Shown here in pieces: positions 7,080 through 10,043 of a stretch of 10,043 nt of DNA. The translations under genes and the position numbers were made by a program. This DNA comes from Candidatus Poribacteria bacterium (GTDB lineage: Bacteria; Poribacteria; WGA-4E; UBA9662): NCBI GenBank assembly GCA_002729015.1, contig PBVO01000097.1, positions 1-10,043 on the forward strand. The letters run 5' to 3'. Positions within the stretch are counted from its first letter, which is position 1; each line of letters begins with the position of its first letter. Under the pieces are notes generated by a model. That model was not told where the DNA came from. It was given only the letters and a program-made list of their open reading frames with translations, and searched no databases.

Positions 7080-7131
7080 GACGAATATAATTCTTATACG
7101 ACTTCTCTAAGGGGTATAATCCGGTTTATTT

Positions 7132-7143
7132 AGTTAGCTAACT
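7132..7143. repeat. Perfect 12-bp palindrome in the PhyH-dapB gap
   Basis: AGTTAGCTAACT is an exact 12-base palindrome, 7 nt after the oxygenase stop and about 70 nt before the dapB ATG. Its position would suit a dimeric regulator of a dapB promoter or a short hairpin at the end of the upstream mRNA. There is no following T-tract, and I could not assign a confident promoter, so its role is open. Confidence 0.35.
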
Positions 7144-7149
7144 TCTAGC

Positions 7150-7980
7150 TTAACGTCGCTTCCCATTCTCGACATCAATTTTTTTCAGTATCCGCCCGAT
7201 TTCCTCAATGTTTAGGTCAATATTTGAGTTGGAGGACACGGCCGATTTCATTCTCTCTAAATAAGTACGTGTTTTATCATTCCATACGCCATAAAACGAT
7301 CGGGTTTCAGGATCCTTGTGATTTACACTAAAAGCTGGTGGTATGACTGAGTCATTACTCAAAAAAGGCCTACTACGGTGGCCATAGTAGACTTGTACTG
7401 TTTTACGTTCCAACGGCGTAACGCGTGTAGTAGCGGTATGTAAGACAGAGACATTAAATAAAATAGCAGTTCCTGCTGGACCATAAAGATCGTACCCTCC
7501 AGCACGATTTAATTGTTCTTTTGTCTCTACTACCTGTTCATCGATTCCTTCTGGCGAAATAGAAAAGCAATGCGTTGTTTCATCGACTTGGCTTAAATAA
7601 ACCATCAATTGGATATAATCGATACGTAGAGGGTGCTCCTTACAATGAGGGCGATCTCTATGCCAGCCTTGATTAAAATCCCCTTCGTAGGGGCCCATAT
7701 GGCGCAAACAAATTTCAGAGAAACAAATTGGTCCACCCATCAGGGTTAGTAATGGTTCCATAACTTTTGGATGCCGAACCAACAGGTCAAATTCCGGAGT
7801 CGAAGCTAAGGCGTCACAATTTATGGTCTGATGATGACCAAACGAATACCAGTAGTCTGGATAAGTAGCCCGATCGTATTCGTAATAAGCCAAAAATTCA
7901 TCTACCTCTTTGTCATTGAAAATTTTGCCGAGTGAGAGGTAACCATGTTTCTGAAAAAATTGGTAATTTTCGATATTCAT
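7150..7980 (-). CDS. Phytanoyl-CoA dioxygenase (PhyH) family Fe(II)/2-oxoglutarate oxygenase
   Basis: A 276-residue cytoplasmic non-haem iron oxygenase, expected to hydroxylate a small substrate while decarboxylating 2-oxoglutarate. The N-terminus FFQKHGYLSLGKIFNDKEVDEF (8-29) is the standard PhyH opening. The metal triad is H107-R-D109 in GWHRDRPH, plus H181 in VLHTATTR, and R192 in LERKTVQVYYG is the likely 2-oxoglutarate carboxylate binder. The double-stranded beta-helix strand YIQLMVYLSQVDE (122-134) and GPAGTAILFN (167-176) fit between them. All catalytic residues are present, so it should be active. The substrate is unknown: members act on lipids, ectoine, halogenated compounds and others. 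It starts 16 nt after the Gfo/Idh/MocA stop with no clear Shine-Dalgarno, so it is probably cotranscribed with the two dehydrogenases and may act in the same pathway. Confidence 0.92.
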   Translation of the reverse strand: MNIENYQFFQKHGYLSLGKIFNDKEVDEFLAYYEYDRATYPDYWYSFGHHQTINCDALASTPEFDLLVRHPKVMEPLLTLMGGPICFSEICLRHMGPYEGDFNQGWHRDRPHCKEHPLRIDYIQLMVYLSQVDETTHCFSISPEGIDEQVVETKEQLNRAGGYDLYGPAGTAILFNVSVLHTATTRVTPLERKTVQVYYGHRSRPFLSNDSVIPPAFSVNHKDPETRSFYGVWNDKTRTYLERMKSAVSSNSNIDLNIEEIGRILKKIDVENGKRR

Positions 7981-7996
7981 TTCTATGAGCTAATAA

Positions 7997-9001
7997 CTAG
8001 TTAATCTTTATTTCACCCATTTTATCGGATGATTTGTAAATGGCGTCTAGCATTTTCATTAGGGTTATTCCCTGCTCAGCAGAGGCTATCGGTGTTTCGC
8101 CACTTATTACACAATCAATGAAGTGGTTAACCTCGGCACGATACCCATTGACATTTTCCACTTCTGGCACTATATCCTGATCGTCTTTATAAATGGTCAA
8201 AGGGTCGATTTTTCCACCAGCCAGAGTACCCGCAATTTGTGTATAACCACCACCAGGCAAATTCAGAGCCCAAGTAGCTTCAAGCATCAGAGTCGCACCA
8301 TTTTCGAACCTAATCTGAGCAAATGCAGAGTCATCAACATCATACTTGACATCTTTTGGTACCAAATGCTTAAAGTGAGAAAATGTAGCGCCTAACACAG
8401 AAATGGGTTTAGGAGACCCCATCAGCCACCAACACCGATCAAGAGCATGAACTCCAATGTCGATAAGACCACCACCACCCGATCGTGATTTATCTACGAA
8501 CCAAGCACCAGCACCAATCGGGATACCACGCCGACGTACATAGCCAGCCCGACCGAAATAAATTTGGCCGAGTTCTCCATCATCAACCATTTTTCGTAAC
8601 GCTTGCGCATCAGCAGAAAAACGCAAGACTAGAGCATACATTAAAGTCTTGTCATTCTTTTCCGCAGCCTCTGCCATAGCAATAGCTTCTTCGGAATTAC
8701 GAGCAGGAGGCTTCTCACATAAAACATGCTTGCCTGCGTTCAGTGCATCGATTGTGACAGGTGCATGAAGGAAATTAGGCAGACCAATACTAACAACATC
8801 AATATCTGATTGTTCCAACATTTTTTGATGGTCAGTAAAAACATGAGCAATATTGTTTTCTTTTGCAATTTGACGCGCTCGATCTTCATCCATATCACAA
8901 ACAGCAATAACCTCTGATTGCGGATTTTCTACGTAACCTTTCAAATGTTCACAACCGGCCCATCCTAGACCGATAATAGCCGCCTTTACTTTATTTGACA
9001 T
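7997..9001 (-). CDS. Gfo/Idh/MocA family NAD(P)-dependent oxidoreductase
   Basis: A 334-residue dehydrogenase of the glucose-fructose oxidoreductase/inositol dehydrogenase family. The Rossmann motif AAIIGLGWAG (7-16) ends its first strand with VIAVCDMDEDRA (31-42). The conserved LCEKPPA (94-100) carries catalytic K97, and GGGLIDIGVHALD (176-188) supplies the D181/H185 pair. The C-terminal half is the usual beta-sheet substrate domain. The start is ATG 9001. An upstream in-frame ATG at 9133 would add 44 residues unlike the family and overlap the preceding gene, whereas ATG 9001 has AGGAG 10 nt before it and places the Rossmann fold at the N-terminus as expected. Likely substrate is a sugar, polyol or inositol derivative; the exact one cannot be read from sequence. 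It lies between a second Gfo/Idh/MocA gene and the PhyH oxygenase. Confidence 0.93.
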   Translation of the reverse strand: MSNKVKAAIIGLGWAGCEHLKGYVENPQSEVIAVCDMDEDRARQIAKENNIAHVFTDHQKMLEQSDIDVVSIGLPNFLHAPVTIDALNAGKHVLCEKPPARNSEEAIAMAEAAEKNDKTLMYALVLRFSADAQALRKMVDDGELGQIYFGRAGYVRRRGIPIGAGAWFVDKSRSGGGGLIDIGVHALDRCWWLMGSPKPISVLGATFSHFKHLVPKDVKYDVDDSAFAQIRFENGATLMLEATWALNLPGGGYTQIAGTLAGGKIDPLTIYKDDQDIVPEVENVNGYRAEVNHFIDCVISGETPIASAEQGITLMKMLDAIYKSSDKMGEIKIN

Positions 9002-9011
9002 CCTTGTACAA

Positions 9012-9016
9012 CTCCT
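9012..9016 (-). promoter_or_regulatory. Ribosome binding site that fixes the Gfo/Idh/MocA start
   Basis: AGGAG on the minus strand, 10 nt before ATG 9001, in the 43-nt gap after the preceding gene. It decides in favour of the 334-residue product rather than the longer frame from 9133. Confidence 0.65.
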
Positions 9017-9044
9017 AAAACATATTTGATGGTAATTTTTTCTA

Positions 9045-10043
9045 TCAGAGAGGAAAGTTAATTCGCTGACCACTCTGAGCAGAAGTGTAAGCTCCCAATA
9101 CCATCTCAACAGCCACACGACCATCGTAGGCATTTGAGGATGGTGGTATATCGTTTTTGATATGGTTAATCCATGCTCTGGGAATACTGGCTATACGTTC
9201 ACCGTGTCCATCCGGTATAGGAATTCCCAAGTCTAGCCAGCCTGGTTTACTATTTTGGTAGAGTTTGAGTGCAACTGCATTGTCTGGTCTGTCGATGTTA
9301 CATGACGGTCCATCCCCATAATTCTGAATTATTACACCTTTGTCTCCATAAATCTCGGTTGTGTTTTCACCAGCTAAAGTGACAGAGGTATTGACAAGAA
9401 TAGCCATGGCACCTGTGTCAAATCGGTAGATGGCAATTCCAGTATCGTCTGGTGCAACGTCAGTCAGCACATTATCGATTTCGGCCATTACACTCACTGG
9501 TTTGCCTAGCATCCAGTGGATGAAATCAGTAGCATGTGACGCATCGTCCATAAACATACCCATATTTTTGACCGGATCTATGTGCCATTTAGAATCTCCA
9601 GTAACAAAATTGTGGTTGAATAATGCAGGAATACAGTGTCTTCTCCGTAGTAAACCAATTCTTCCTACATCTCCATTGCTTATTAAATCTTTCATCTTTT
9701 TGTTAGCTGGATCTTCTCGCATTTGGTGTGCCATCATAAAGCGAACTCCGCTCTTTTCCACTGTATTGATCATGCGATCACAATCACTTAGGGTCAGAGC
9801 CATTGGCTTTTGACACAAAATATCCTTACCATTTTCTGCTGCAGCAATGACCATTTCAGCATGTCGATTCGTTTCACAAGTGACAATTATAGCATCAACT
9901 TTTGGGTGATTAATAACATCTTCCACGTAAGGGGTATAAGGAATACCAAATCGATCTGCTGAAGTTTGCCCTCGATTCTGGTTATCATCCCAACAAATGA
10001 TGATATTAGCATCATCAAAGTTTGCCAACTTACTACAATACGC
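9045..10043 (-). CDS. Gfo/Idh/MocA family oxidoreductase, N-terminus beyond the window
   Basis: The frame is open to the right edge; the codons before the TTG at 10028 read AYCSK with no stop. The true start and the glycine-rich nucleotide motif (about 25 residues) are therefore outside. Numbered from that TTG, the visible part has VDAIIVTCETNRHAEMVIAA (44-63) and the catalytic block ILCQKPMAL (70-78) with K74. The Glu usual in E-K-P is Gln here, a variant seen in part of the family. DDASHATDFIHWMLG (161-175) carries the Asp/His pair, and GDKGVI (228-233) is in the substrate domain. It differs clearly from its downstream neighbour, so the two are not a recent duplication. It is probably the upstream member of the same transcription unit. 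Substrate unknown. Confidence 0.9.
   Translation of the reverse strand, partial: AYCSKLANFDDANIIICWDDNQNRGQTSADRFGIPYTPYVEDVINHPKVDAIIVTCETNRHAEMVIAAAENGKDILCQKPMALTLSDCDRMINTVEKSGVRFMMAHQMREDPANKKMKDLISNGDVGRIGLLRRRHCIPALFNHNFVTGDSKWHIDPVKNMGMFMDDASHATDFIHWMLGKPVSVMAEIDNVLTDVAPDDTGIAIYRFDTGAMAILVNTSVTLAGENTTEIYGDKGVIIQNYGDGPSCNIDRPDNAVALKLYQNSKPGWLDLGIPIPDGHGERIASIPRAWINHIKNDIPPSSNAYDGRVAVEMVLGAYTSAQSGQRINFPL

Noticed and set aside
7115..7120. TATAAT as a plus-strand -10 box
   Set aside because: No plus-strand gene follows and there is no matching -35 element; in A+T-rich DNA it is expected by chance.
9002..9133. 44-residue N-terminal extension of the second Gfo/Idh/MocA protein
   Set aside because: It overlaps the end of the preceding gene, does not resemble the family, and ATG 9001 has its own AGGAG site.
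9430..9813. 127-codon open frame on the plus strand
   Set aside because: It is antisense to the truncated dehydrogenase, which has clear catalytic motifs; the plus reading has none.
1..10043. CRISPR array, insertion sequence, tRNA-linked integration site or phage module
   Set aside because: No regularly spaced repeats, terminal inverted repeats, transposase or integrase motifs, or tRNA folds were seen on either strand.

Overview
The window is A+T-rich bacterial DNA in which every recognisable gene is of an ordinary bacterial family. The left end (about 1-1705) reads on the plus strand. The rest (1787-10043) is one co-directional run of seven genes on the minus strand. I see no tRNA, rRNA, CRISPR array, insertion sequence or phage gene. 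The mix is: a type I sulfatase, a phytanoyl-CoA dioxygenase-like oxygenase, two tandem Gfo/Idh/MocA dehydrogenases, a Tat-exported DUF362 protein, a DUF5990 protein and an ankyrin-repeat relic. This resembles gene content I associate with uncultured marine or sponge-associated lineages such as Poribacteria or Latescibacterota. That placement is an inference from gene content only; there is no marker gene that settles taxonomy.

Plus-strand part: an untranslated or gene-edge stretch (1-208) holds two small dyads. It is followed by a two-helix membrane protein with a PH-like cytoplasmic domain (209-634), a DUF5990 protein (701-1168), and a decayed ankyrin-repeat gene. The decayed gene's pieces can be read in sequence only by switching frame at least four times (1147-1705). 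The short gap 1706-1786 between this relic and the convergent minus-strand run holds nothing I can name.

Minus-strand part, in transcription order from the right edge: a truncated Gfo/Idh/MocA dehydrogenase (9045-10043), a second Gfo/Idh/MocA dehydrogenase (7997-9001), a PhyH-like Fe(II)/2-oxoglutarate oxygenase (7150-7980), dapB of lysine and diaminopimelate synthesis (6238-7062), a Tat-signal DUF362 protein (5147-6229), a type I sulfatase (3425-4936) and an exported, membrane-anchored protein of unknown function (1787-3418). Gaps are 43, 16, 87, 8, 210 and 6 nt. The likely transcription groups are therefore [Gfo/Idh x2 + PhyH], [dapB + DUF362] and [sulfatase + membrane protein].

The two dehydrogenases and the oxygenase look like a small-molecule catabolic set (sugar, polyol or related substrates). 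The sulfatase could supply desulfated substrate, but nothing in the sequence ties the groups together biochemically. The most noteworthy items are the shattered ankyrin gene and the sulfatase/membrane-protein junction, where the downstream gene lies in the same frame just two codons past a TAG stop. I did not find convincing evidence of a new defence, mobile or RNA-based system.
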